A DNA stretch of 64,000 nt from the NCBI RefSeq assembly GCF_008369195.1, contig NZ_VOBC01000001.1, forward strand, positions 744,001 through 808,000. The letters are read 5' to 3'. Source of the DNA: Sporosarcina sp. ANT_H38. GTDB lineage: Bacteria; Bacillota; Bacilli; Bacillales_A; Planococcaceae. Position numbers and translations under genes: made by a program. Shown one piece after another: positions 9,175-16,881 of this stretch. How positions within the stretch are numbered: position 1 is the first letter of the stretch; every line of letters starts with the position of its first letter. The notes below the pieces were generated by a model, which was not told where the DNA came from, made no database searches, and was given only the letters and a program-made list of their open reading frames with translations.

Positions 9175-9882
9175 TTAATTTGAATCATTGTATTCATGTT
9201 TGAATAACTGATACAGTTTAACAATTGCTCGTTTTTCGATACGGGAGACGTAACTTCTGGAAATGTCGAGTTGTTCTGCGATTTCTTTTTGCGTCATTGG
9301 TAAATCATCAAGCAGACCGTATCGTCTTTGAATGATTTCAAGTTCCCGGGCATCAAGCTTTCCAAGATGTCTGTACAACCGTTCATTTCGTTCTTTTTGC
9401 TCGACTGCGTCGACTGGGGAATCATCATCAGTTTGAAGCAAATCTGCAATTTGCAGTGATTGGCCATCTTTATCCATACCGATTGGATCGAAGAGGGAAA
9501 CATCCTTTTGTACTTTTTTCTGTGTTCGTAAATACATGAGTATTTCGTTTTCAATACAGCGGGCAGCGTACGTGGCCAGTTTCGTTTTGCGATCAGGAGT
9601 GAAACTGTTCACCGCTTTCATAAGTCCAATAGTTCCAATTGAGATATAATCATCAAGTAGTTCGTGTTTCGGGTGGAATTTTTTTACGATGTGGGCGACG
9701 AGCCGCATATTACGTTCGATCAATTCGTCTCGGGCATCTTCGTCACCTTCTGCAAGACGTTGCAGGCAAGCTGCTTCTTCCTCTTTCGATAAGGGACGCT
9801 GAAAAGCCTGCCCTCGAATATAGCCAATCACTGCAGGAATTTCGAGCCATAGCTGTACAATCGCCATGACAAACCCGCTCAT
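9175..9882 (-). CDS. sigK: Mother-cell sporulation sigma factor SigK (pro-sigma-K)
   Basis: Late mother-cell sigma factor, 235 residues. The N-terminal hydrophobic prosequence (to about residue 21, then I-R-G-Q-A-F) resembles the SpoIVFB-cleaved part of B. subtilis pro-sigma-K. Region 2 contains RLVAHIVKKF, ISIGTIGLMK and TKLATYAARCIENEILM; region 4.2 is QKEIAEQLDISRSYVSRIEKR. Start is ATG 9882, with AGGAGGTG just upstream; the longer frame from 9915 has no site. The gene is uninterrupted, unlike B. subtilis where skin splits it, so no excision step is needed. Transcribed against the flanking genes. Confidence 0.95.
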   Translation of the reverse strand: MSGFVMAIVQLWLEIPAVIGYIRGQAFQRPLSKEEEAACLQRLAEGDEDARDELIERNMRLVAHIVKKFHPKHELLDDYISIGTIGLMKAVNSFTPDRKTKLATYAARCIENEILMYLRTQKKVQKDVSLFDPIGMDKDGQSLQIADLLQTDDDSPVDAVEQKERNERLYRHLGKLDARELEIIQRRYGLLDDLPMTQKEIAEQLDISRSYVSRIEKRAIVKLYQLFKHEYNDSN

Positions 9883-10045
9883 CGGGCCACCTCCTGTGTC
9901 GTTGTATGACAGCATATGCGGTCGGGTCTTGCCGTATCACCGTTTTTTTAGTCGGACAGGCGATAAAGGATGTCCTATTTAGGCGGCGTTCCTCTGAAAA
10001 CCAGTCTTCGGCATTTCATTACACTGCATGTAAGTTGCCTTGTTA

Positions 10046-10054
10046 TGTTATAAT
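10046..10054 (+). promoter_or_regulatory. Extended -10 promoter before yqeG
   Basis: TGTTATAAT at 10046-10054 has the TG-N-TATAAT extended -10 form, about 36 bases before the yqeG start. No good -35 hexamer was seen. Confidence 0.45.
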
Positions 10055-10090
10055 TGTTATCAGATTAAGTACTATATCGGAGTGGATATC

Positions 10091-10606
10091 GTGTATAAGT
10101 ATTTTTTACCAGATGAGTATGTTAAAAACATTTTGCATATTCAACCTCAATCCCTAAAAGAAAAGGGGATAAAAGGCATTATTACGGACCTGGACAATAC
10201 GCTTGTCGCGTGGGACAGGCCGGATGCAACACCTGAAATCATCGAATGGATGCTTTCAATGCAAAATGCGGGCATACAGGTGACCATTGTTTCAAACAAC
10301 AATGAAATGCGTGTTAAAGCCTTTTGCGATCCCCTTGGCATCCCATTCATAAATAATGCACGTAAGCCAATGCGGATGTCATTTCAAAAGGCCCTTACCT
10401 CTATGAACGTCAAAAAAGAGGAAGTAGTCGTCATCGGTGACCAGTTGCTGACCGATATACTGGGCGGTAACAGGAAAGGGCTACATACGATACTCGTTGT
10501 GCCAGTCGCGACGTCAGACGCCGCTATCACGAAGTTCAACAGGAAGATTGAAAGAAGAATCATGGCGGGATTGAAACGCCGTGGCTTAATCAAGTGGGAG
10601 GAATAA
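10091..10606 (+). CDS. yqeG: YqeG, HAD superfamily IIIA phosphatase
   Basis: Predicted cytoplasmic phosphatase of 171 residues, substrate unknown. HAD motif I is D-L-D-N-T-L near residue 33; motif II VTIVSNNN; the conserved Lys region K-P-M-R; motif III GDQLLTD. GTG 10091 is chosen because GGAGTGGAT sits at the right distance and the family begins with this F-L-P-D-E segment. The stop is followed within two bases by the yqeH start, so it leads the yqeG-yqeH-aroE-yqeI-nadD cluster. Confidence 0.93.
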   Translation: MYKYFLPDEYVKNILHIQPQSLKEKGIKGIITDLDNTLVAWDRPDATPEIIEWMLSMQNAGIQVTIVSNNNEMRVKAFCDPLGIPFINNARKPMRMSFQKALTSMNVKKEEVVVIGDQLLTDILGGNRKGLHTILVVPVATSDAAITKFNRKIERRIMAGLKRRGLIKWEE

Positions 10607-10608
10607 GC

Positions 10609-11709
10609 TTGGAAGAAATTAAATGTATCGGTTGTGGAATAACAATCCAGACTGAAGATCCAAAATTGGAAGGCTATACGCCGCCAGCTTCTTTGGAAAA
10701 AGAGGATGTTATCTGCAAGCGTTGTTTCCGATTGCGCAATTATAATGAATTACAACCGGTATCATTATCGGGCGATGATTTTCTTGCCATTTTAAATGGT
10801 ATCGGACAAAAAGACGGATTGGTCGTTAAAATCGTTGATATCTTCGATTTTAATGGTAGCTGGATAAATGGTTTACACCGCTTTGTTGGTGCTAAAGATA
10901 TTTTGCTAATCGGTAATAAGGCTGATATTTTACCAAAATCAATTAACCCAAATCGACTTATTAATTGGATGAAAACTGAAGCAGCTAAGCTAGGTTTAAA
11001 ACCTGTCGATGTGTTGCTTGTTTCAGCCCATAAAGGCAAAGGGATGGAAGAAGCACTTACAGCGATTGATAAGTATCGTCGTGGCAAAGATGTATATGTT
11101 GTCGGATGTACGAACGTTGGAAAGTCTACGTTCATCAATCGCATCATTAAAGGGGCGACTGGTATCGGAGAAGTAATTACGACTTCTCATTTCCCAGGAA
11201 CAACTTTAGATCTTGTTGAAATTCCATTTGAAGATGGCAAAGCAATTTACGATACTCCTGGTATTATTAATCACCACCAGATTGCACATCACTTGGATGC
11301 GAATGATCTAAAAGCAATTACGCCTAAAAAAGAATTAAAACCGAAAGTATTCCAGTTGAATGCTGAACAGACATTGTACATTGGTGGTCTTGCACGTTTT
11401 GACTTTATTGCTGGAGATCGTTCGTCGTTTACAATTCATGTTTCGAATGAATTATCGATTCACCGGACGAAGCTTTCCAATGCGGATAATTTGTATAAAG
11501 AGCATCTTGGTGGGATGTTATCACCGCCATCAGGTGAATCACTTGAGACGCTGCCGCCATTTGTCCGACATGAATTTTCGATTAAGAAAAAGAAAATGGA
11601 TATTGTAATTTCAGGGCTTGGTTGGATCACGATTCAGCATCCTGATGTAGTAGTTGCTGTTCATGCGCCTCGTGGGGTAGATGTTGTCCTCAGACCTTCA
11701 TTAATCTAG
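10609..11709 (+). CDS. yqeH: Circularly permuted GTPase YqeH
   Basis: Ribosome-assembly GTPase (30S maturation in B. subtilis), 366 residues. A four-Cys zinc finger is at residues 6, 9, 36 and 39. GTPase motifs come in permuted order: NKAD (G4, about 103), SAHKGKG (G5), GCTNVGKST (G1, about 166), DTPG (G3, about 215). TTG 10609 follows GGGAGGAATAAG; the family start MEEIKCIGCG confirms it. Downstream of the stop is an unusual 140-base element and then aroE. Confidence 0.95.
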   Translation: MEEIKCIGCGITIQTEDPKLEGYTPPASLEKEDVICKRCFRLRNYNELQPVSLSGDDFLAILNGIGQKDGLVVKIVDIFDFNGSWINGLHRFVGAKDILLIGNKADILPKSINPNRLINWMKTEAAKLGLKPVDVLLVSAHKGKGMEEALTAIDKYRRGKDVYVVGCTNVGKSTFINRIIKGATGIGEVITTSHFPGTTLDLVEIPFEDGKAIYDTPGIINHHQIAHHLDANDLKAITPKKELKPKVFQLNAEQTLYIGGLARFDFIAGDRSSFTIHVSNELSIHRTKLSNADNLYKEHLGGMLSPPSGESLETLPPFVRHEFSIKKKKMDIVISGLGWITIQHPDVVVAVHAPRGVDVVLRPSLI

Positions 11710-11715
11710 GGGAAG

Positions 11716-11855
11716 TTCAAAATTTCCGATAAAAAAACCTTTAGAGTCCTACAAGAAGCGGGTCATGCGGCCGGCGCCATACGATGTGGCGCTTTTAGGT
11801 CGCGATCATGTCAGCATGCTAGTACTCCTCGGCTCTTTTTATCCTACTTTTTGAA
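11716..11855. repeat. Short element with imperfect terminal inverted repeats
   Basis: TTCAAAATTTCCGATAAAAA at 11716-11735 is matched in reverse complement by the right end (TTTTTATCC then TTTTTGAA, ending 11855). Inside is a GCGCCA/TGGCGC hairpin near 11775-11793. No coding content. It could be a complex terminator for yqeH (a CTTTTTATC stretch follows the inner pairing) or a MITE-like insertion. Confidence 0.4.
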
Positions 11856-11878
11856 TCCTTATCTAAGGAGGACTTGCT

Positions 11879-12706
11879 ATGAAAAAATGGTATGCAGTTA
11901 TCGGGGATCCTATCGCACAGTCGATGTCTCCAAACATGCACGAATTTTGGTTTAATGAAGAAAATATGGATGCAACCTATATCCCTATCCATGTAACAGC
12001 AGACCAGCTGCGGGAAGTGGTAGAGGGCTTAAAGAATTTGGGCTGTTCAGGCTGGAATGTAACTGTTCCTCATAAAAGTGCTATTATCCCGTTTCTTAAT
12101 CAGTTGGATTCTTCTGCAAGACAAATGAACGCAGTGAATACTGTCCATGTACTTGAAGATGGTACGCTCGTCGGCTCTAATACTGACGGTAGGGGATTTG
12201 TCCGTTCATTGGAAGAAGCTACTGGTGAGCAGTGCAAGGATAAGAAAGTGCTCGTTATCGGAGCTGGTGGGGCTGCAAGGGGTATTGCTTTTGCACTTCA
12301 ATCAGCAGGATACGGTCCTATCTTTTTCACGAATCGTACGCTTGAAAAAGCCGAACAATTAGCAACTGAACTTACCGAGTCGATGGTCCTATCTACAGCA
12401 GAGGCAGAATTAGCTCTATCGGAATTCGGTTTGATCGTTCAGACGACATCCGTTGGCATGAACTTTGCTCAAAATGGAATGCCTTTAAATCCGGAAAATG
12501 TCTCTGAAGGAACAGTTGTTGCTGATATTATCTACAACCCGCTTGAAACGGAGTTTCTTACAGAATCTCGCAAAAGAGGGGCTCACACACTGAATGGGGT
12601 CGGCATGTTTGTTCATCAAGGAGCGCTTGCGTTTGAGACATGGACAGAAGTTCGTCCCAAAACAGGATTTATGATTGAAAAAATAACTACAACTCTTGGA
12701 GGATAA
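11879..12706 (+). CDS. aroE: Shikimate dehydrogenase
   Basis: NADPH-dependent reduction of 3-dehydroshikimate to shikimate in aromatic amino-acid synthesis (cytoplasm), 275 residues. Substrate-binding S-M-S-P near residue 16, catalytic Lys in NVTVPHK (about 65), Asp in NTDGRG (about 103), and nucleotide loop GAGGAARG near 128. ATG 11879 follows AAGGAGGACTTG. No T-box signature is visible upstream. Position between yqeH and yqeI is as in B. subtilis. Confidence 0.96.
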   Translation: MKKWYAVIGDPIAQSMSPNMHEFWFNEENMDATYIPIHVTADQLREVVEGLKNLGCSGWNVTVPHKSAIIPFLNQLDSSARQMNAVNTVHVLEDGTLVGSNTDGRGFVRSLEEATGEQCKDKKVLVIGAGGAARGIAFALQSAGYGPIFFTNRTLEKAEQLATELTESMVLSTAEAELALSEFGLIVQTTSVGMNFAQNGMPLNPENVSEGTVVADIIYNPLETEFLTESRKRGAHTLNGVGMFVHQGALAFETWTEVRPKTGFMIEKITTTLGG

Positions 12707-12712
12707 ATAACT

Positions 12713-13003
12713 ATGTTAACTAATAAACAAAAAAGCTTTCTTCGCGGCGAATCGAATCGTCTACAACCACTTGTCCATATTGGTAAAAGCGGTTTGACAG
12801 AATCGGTCATCACGCAGATTGAAGAAGCGCTTGAAGCAAAAGAATTAATCAAAGTAACAATTCTACAAAACTGTGACCAAGACAAAAATGAAATTGCAGC
12901 GAAACTTGAAGAACAAGTAGGTATTGAAGTCGTTCAAGTTATTGGCAAGATCATTGTGTTATATAAAGAATCAGTTGAGAAAAAACGGATCGAACTTCCA
13001 TAA
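12713..13003 (+). CDS. yqeI: YhbY-like CRM-domain RNA-binding protein YqeI
   Basis: 96-residue RNA-binding protein of the CRM/YhbY family, linked to ribosome assembly. The GKSGLTE loop (about 24-30) is the family signature. ATG 12713 follows GGAGGATAAATAACT, seven bases after the aroE stop; a nadD site (AAGGAGGTAAGC) follows directly. Cytoplasmic, no cofactor residues to check. Confidence 0.92.
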   Translation: MLTNKQKSFLRGESNRLQPLVHIGKSGLTESVITQIEEALEAKELIKVTILQNCDQDKNEIAAKLEEQVGIEVVQVIGKIIVLYKESVEKKRIELP

Positions 13004-13018
13004 GGAGGTAAGCATCAT

Positions 13019-13588
13019 ATGAAAAAGGTTGGCATTCTTGGCGGTACTTTCAATCCGCCTCATATCGGTCATTTGATTGTTGCAAATGAAGTGAAGCAAT
13101 CTCTCTGCCTTGATGAAGTTAGGTTAATGCCCACGGCGGTTCCACCTCATAAAACTGCACCTGGAGATGCGACTGCTGAACAGAGATTGCAGATGGTAGA
13201 ACTTGCGGTAAAGGATATTAATGGATTGATCGTATCCGCTTTTGAAGTGGAACGTGGCGGTGTTTCCTATACTTATGATACGATGAAGAAATTGGCAGAG
13301 AGTGAACCGGAGATAGAATTTTACTTTATCATCGGCGGTGATATGATTGATATGTTACCCGATTGGTATCGGATTGAAGAGCTCGTCACGCTTGTCAATT
13401 TTGTGGGTGTTGGACGTCCTGGAACTGTCGGAACAACGGATTTTCCAATTCTCATGGTTAACATCCCACAGATTGAGTTGTCTTCAACAGTGATTCGACA
13501 ACGCTTTTCTGAGAATGGCACCGTCCAATTGCTTATCCCGCCTTTAGTGGAAGCTTTTATCCGCCAGGAGGGTTTGTATGGAAGTTGA
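13019..13588 (+). CDS. nadD: Nicotinate-nucleotide adenylyltransferase
   Basis: Converts NaMN and ATP to deamido-NAD in NAD synthesis, 189 residues. The nucleotidyltransferase motif GGTFNPPHIGH is at residues 8-18, and the C-terminal ATP-binding ELSSTVIR near 156-163. ATG 13019 follows AAGGAGGTAAGCATC. The 3' end overlaps yqeK by 11 bases, the usual arrangement. Confidence 0.96.
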   Translation: MKKVGILGGTFNPPHIGHLIVANEVKQSLCLDEVRLMPTAVPPHKTAPGDATAEQRLQMVELAVKDINGLIVSAFEVERGGVSYTYDTMKKLAESEPEIEFYFIIGGDMIDMLPDWYRIEELVTLVNFVGVGRPGTVGTTDFPILMVNIPQIELSSTVIRQRFSENGTVQLLIPPLVEAFIRQEGLYGS

Positions 13589-14141
13589 ACAGCTGAAAAT
13601 TGAAATCGCTAAACGTATGCCGAAAGAGCGTTATGACCACGTTTTACGGGTAACGGAAACGGCAAAAAAATTAGCTACGATACATCAGCTTTCAGTGTTT
13701 AAAGCTGAGCAAGCGGCACTATTTCATGATATTGCAAAATTCATGGATAAGACTGAACTGCATCAAGTTCTAAGCATAGCAAACGAAGATTCACGACTCT
13801 ATTCATTTCATCATGAGTTGTGGCATGCTCCAGTTGGCGCAATTATTGCGTGTGATGAATTTGGAATTAGTGACGCGGATATCCTGAATGCAATCCGTTA
13901 TCATACAACCGGTCGGGCAAATATGTCTCAACTGGAAAAACTGATTTATATTTCAGATATGATTGAACCTGGACGCAGCTTTCCAGGGGTGGATGATTTA
14001 AGAGAAAAAGCTGCAGAAAACCTTAACACAGCAATGGAAGCTTGCATTTATCAGTCAGTGCAGTTTCTTATAACTAAAAGAGTACCGGTTTTTCCGGACT
14101 CGATAGACTGTTACAATCAGTTATTAAGAAGGGAACAGTGA
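13578..14141 (+). CDS. yqeK: YqeK, HD-domain Ap4A hydrolase
   Basis: HD-superfamily phosphohydrolase of 187 residues. Family members hydrolyse diadenosine tetraphosphate symmetrically. Metal ligands: H20 region (YDHVLRVTETA), the HD pair in F-H-D-I-A-K near residue 50, H-x-x-x-G with HAPVGA near 84, and RYHTTGRANM near 108. It overlaps nadD and precedes rsfS by four bases, so the group is translated as one unit. Confidence 0.92.
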   Translation: MEVEQLKIEIAKRMPKERYDHVLRVTETAKKLATIHQLSVFKAEQAALFHDIAKFMDKTELHQVLSIANEDSRLYSFHHELWHAPVGAIIACDEFGISDADILNAIRYHTTGRANMSQLEKLIYISDMIEPGRSFPGVDDLREKAAENLNTAMEACIYQSVQFLITKRVPVFPDSIDCYNQLLRREQ

Positions 14142-14145
14142 AATT

Positions 14146-14493
14146 ATGACTACTACATTACTAGAAACAGCTTATAAAGCGATTGACGAAAAAAAAGGCG
14201 AGGACATCGTAGTATTGAATATGGAAGGGGTATCGCTAATTGCGGACCAATTCATTATCTGTCACGCTAATTCTGGACGCCAAGTTCAAGCAATTGCCAA
14301 AGAAGTATCAGACAAAGCTTCAGAAGCTGGATTTAACACAAGAAGAATTGAAGGAATGGATATGGCAAGATGGGTACTCGTCGATCTTGGCGATGTTGTC
14401 GTTCATGTATTCCATAAAGACGAACGTGGCTACTACAACCTTGAAAAGCTGTGGGGAGACGCACCAATGTTGGACATGGCTGAAGAAAGATGA
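14146..14493 (+). CDS. rsfS: Ribosomal silencing factor RsfS
   Basis: Binds uL14 on the large subunit and blocks subunit joining when nutrients are low, 115 residues. The conserved stretches DQFIICHANSGRQVQAIA and W-V-L-V-D-L-G-D-V-V-V-H-V-F are present. ATG 14146 lies four bases after yqeK and the end overlaps yqeM by four. Confidence 0.94.
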   Translation: MTTTLLETAYKAIDEKKGEDIVVLNMEGVSLIADQFIICHANSGRQVQAIAKEVSDKASEAGFNTRRIEGMDMARWVLVDLGDVVVHVFHKDERGYYNLEKLWGDAPMLDMAEER

Positions 14494-15230
14494 ACCAAGC
14501 TTATTCCGAATTCGCTTCTGTCTACGATGAACTAATGACCGACATTCCCTATGACGCCTACATCGATATTATTGATGTAGCGGCAGGGGGAATTGACGGT
14601 AAACGTGTGCTAGATATCGGATGTGGAACGGGCATTTTATCCATGAAACTTGCTAAGCAAGGAGCACAAGTGACTGGAATCGATCTTTCTGCCGACATGT
14701 TAGTGGTGGCAGAAGAGCGTGCACAGTCGCTTTCTTTGCCTGTGCAATTTATCGAACAACCTATGCAACAGCTTGAAGGGTTTGCGGACTATGATGTTGC
14801 GGTAATTGCCATTGATTCGTTAAACTATTTACCGAATCGTGAAGATGTGCTGTCTACATTTCGTCAAATCCATTCGGCCCTTGCGGTTGGTGGAAAATTG
14901 ATCTTTGATGTCCATTCAACTTTTAAAACGGATGTCATTTTCATGGAAGGTCCTTTTACGTTTGATAATGCTCGAATATCATACATATGGATAACGGAAG
15001 AAGGCGAAGAACTTCACTCCGTTTATTCTGAACTAGCCTTTTTCGTTAAGGTAGAAAGTGGTTTGTATAGGCGTTTTGATGAGGTTCATACGCAACGAAC
15101 GTTTCCAGTAAGTGATTATGCAGATATGCTTATGGACACAGGTTTTTCAATTGAACGGATTTTTGCAGATTGGGAAGATGAGGCGCCACACGAAGAAAGT
15201 GAACGAATATTTTTCCAAGTACGAAAATAA
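14490..15230 (+). CDS. yqeM: YqeM, class I SAM-dependent methyltransferase
   Basis: Methyltransferase of 246 residues, substrate unknown. SAM motif I is V-L-D-I-G-C-G-T-G near 40-48; motif II D-L-S near 65; AIDSLNYL near 108. ATG 14490 overlaps the rsfS stop. Last gene of the yqeG to yqeM run; in B. subtilis comER follows on the opposite strand, but it is missing here and a family 3 repeat takes its place. Confidence 0.88.
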   Translation: MNQAYSEFASVYDELMTDIPYDAYIDIIDVAAGGIDGKRVLDIGCGTGILSMKLAKQGAQVTGIDLSADMLVVAEERAQSLSLPVQFIEQPMQQLEGFADYDVAVIAIDSLNYLPNREDVLSTFRQIHSALAVGGKLIFDVHSTFKTDVIFMEGPFTFDNARISYIWITEEGEELHSVYSELAFFVKVESGLYRRFDEVHTQRTFPVSDYADMLMDTGFSIERIFADWEDEAPHEESERIFFQVRK

Positions 15231-15235
15231 CCCTA

Positions 15236-15350
15236 TAACTTCATTCATTGGGGATTTAATCACCAGCGAATGAAGTTAACCCTCCGGCGGATGCCGCATA
15301 CTTTCATTACTTGATCTTAGTGTAAATACGCCAAGGGATATTTGATTTTA
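15236..15350 (+). repeat. Family 3 intergenic repeat, copy J
   Basis: Begins with a hairpin ACTTCATTC/GAATGAAGT (15238-15246 with 15268-15276), then TTAACCCTCCGGCGGATG, and ends AATACGCCAAGGGATATTTG. Copy K at 19,570 has the same order: hairpin-like pairing, AAGTTAAGCCTCCGGCGG, then ATTACGCCGAGGCGTAATCG. It may also act as the yqeM terminator. Confidence 0.6.
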
Positions 15351-15384
15351 TGTGGCCATTCATCTATAGTAGAGTGAACTCCAT

Positions 15385-16056
15385 ATGGATGCCGCCGAAG
15401 AAAGGGTGACTGTACTGTTTCCTTCGTTTGTATCCGGTAAATGGCGTAAGATTATCACCCCCATTGCAGCAATCGCTGTGTTATCCGCTTTTCTGTTCTT
15501 CCCCAAAGGACAGGCTGACAACAATGAGTTTGTCATGAGCGAACAAAACCCATTCCCTGAATTGATAGAAGAAAAAATAGAAGAAGAAGTTGTAAATAAC
15601 ACTCAAATTGCCCCAACTCCAATCGTTGTCGATGTGAAAGGGGCTGTTAGGCACCCCGGTGTCTATTCGATGCAAGATGGAGATCGCCTGATTGATGCTA
15701 TCAATGCAGCAGGCGGCTATTTGCCAAACGCAGATTCCAGAATGCTGAACCATGCTATGAAACTGGCAGATGAATTTGTCGTTTATGTACCGGTCGAAGG
15801 GGAAGAACCTCTAGACATTTCCATCACCCCGATAAGTGGGACAAATGCGCCGCAAGATGACGGAAAAGTTAATATAAATACCGCTGATGAAAATGAGTTG
15901 ATGACTATCCCCGGAGTAGGGCCGTCAAAAGCTGCAGCAATTGTCCAATACCGAACGGACCATGGTAATTTTAAATCACCAGAATCATTGATGGAAGTAT
16001 CCGGAATTGGTCAGAAAACATTCGAAAAACTAGAATCTCAGATTACAGTGAATTGA
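15385..16056 (+). CDS. comEA: Competence DNA receptor ComEA
   Basis: Membrane-anchored double-stranded DNA-binding protein of the transformation machinery, 223 residues. One membrane helix at about 21-39, an acidic linker, an SLBB domain (VDVKGAVRHPGVY to about 135) and a C-terminal helix-hairpin-helix domain (VNINTADENELMTIPGVGPSKA from about 160). ATG 15385 has only a weak site (GAGTGAA). No obvious ComK boxes seen. Followed by repeat C, then comEB. Confidence 0.93.
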   Translation: MDAAEERVTVLFPSFVSGKWRKIITPIAAIAVLSAFLFFPKGQADNNEFVMSEQNPFPELIEEKIEEEVVNNTQIAPTPIVVDVKGAVRHPGVYSMQDGDRLIDAINAAGGYLPNADSRMLNHAMKLADEFVVYVPVEGEEPLDISITPISGTNAPQDDGKVNINTADENELMTIPGVGPSKAAAIVQYRTDHGNFKSPESLMEVSGIGQKTFEKLESQITVN

Positions 16057-16074
16057 TGGATTTACATTTGATAA

Positions 16075-16260
16075 TGACTGAAGTATTGTATATGGCATGT
16101 GAACTCAGCGTAGGCGCCTAACAGTGTCTAGTAACTGGAGACCGGGTTAGCGCCGAAACCATAAGACTGGCAAGCGAAGACAGCCTGGCTTTAGGCTGAG
16201 AGGCAACCCCTTAGTGTCAAAGCGGCATTCAGTGGAATCATTCACTCAACCGGTATAGTA
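16075..16260 (+). repeat. Family 1 intergenic repeat, copy C
   Basis: Left end GAACTCAGCGTAGGCGCCTA, then TAGTAACTGGAGACCGGGTT (like the right hairpin arm of copy A), GGCTTTAGGCTGAGAGGCAA, and right end AGTGGAATCATTCACTCAAC. It occupies most of the comEA-comEB gap and ends about 40 bases before comEB. Confidence 0.75.
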
Positions 16261-16300
16261 GAAATATATACTACAAGAAATAACTATTGGAGGCATTCAA

Positions 16301-16864
16301 ATGGAGAGAATAACGTGGGATCAGTTTTTCATGGCCCAGTGTCATCTATTAGCAGTACGAAGTACATGTACAAGGCTTTCTGTCGGTGCGTCAATTGTCA
16401 GGGATAACCGGATCATCGCAGGAGGCTATAACGGATCCATTTCAGGAGGGGATCATTGTATCGATCATGGTTGTTATGTCGTTGGAAATCACTGCGTAAG
16501 GACTATCCATGCGGAAATGAATGCATTGCTGCAATGTTCGAAGTATGGAATTCCTGTAGCCGGATCAACGTTATATGTCACGCACTTCCCATGTTTGCAG
16601 TGTTCTAAAGCAATTATTCAGGCAGGCATTAAGCAAGTCATTTACGCAACAGATTATAAAAATGATGATTATGCGCTAAAATTGTTTGCTCAATCAGGTG
16701 TTAGCGTTCAGCATACTCCGTTCGATGAAAAGAAAGCCGATTTTTCCAGTGAAAGTAAGTTGGATCTTTTTAATGAAATGCTTCTAAAAATGCAGGCACT
16801 TGGCGCTGGAAATGAAGAACTAGCCCCTTACAAACAAAGGGTGGATAGCTTATTCGAAAAATAA
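16301..16864 (+). CDS. comEB: ComEB, dCMP deaminase family
   Basis: Zinc deoxycytidylate deaminase of 187 residues. The zinc site is H-A-E near residue 70-72 and P-C-L-Q-C near 97-101. It sits in the com operon but is reported as dispensable for uptake in B. subtilis. ATG 16301 follows TTGGAGGCATTCAA. The comEC start lies 17 bases after the stop. Confidence 0.92.
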   Translation: MERITWDQFFMAQCHLLAVRSTCTRLSVGASIVRDNRIIAGGYNGSISGGDHCIDHGCYVVGNHCVRTIHAEMNALLQCSKYGIPVAGSTLYVTHFPCLQCSKAIIQAGIKQVIYATDYKNDDYALKLFAQSGVSVQHTPFDEKKADFSSESKLDLFNEMLLKMQALGAGNEELAPYKQRVDSLFEK

Positions 16865-16881
16865 TTTCTCGTATACGTTTC

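Noticed and set aside
11710..11878. Possible T-box riboswitch before aroE
   Set aside because: The gap is structured, but I see no T-box sequence (AGGGTGGNACCGCG type) and no specifier-like arrangement.
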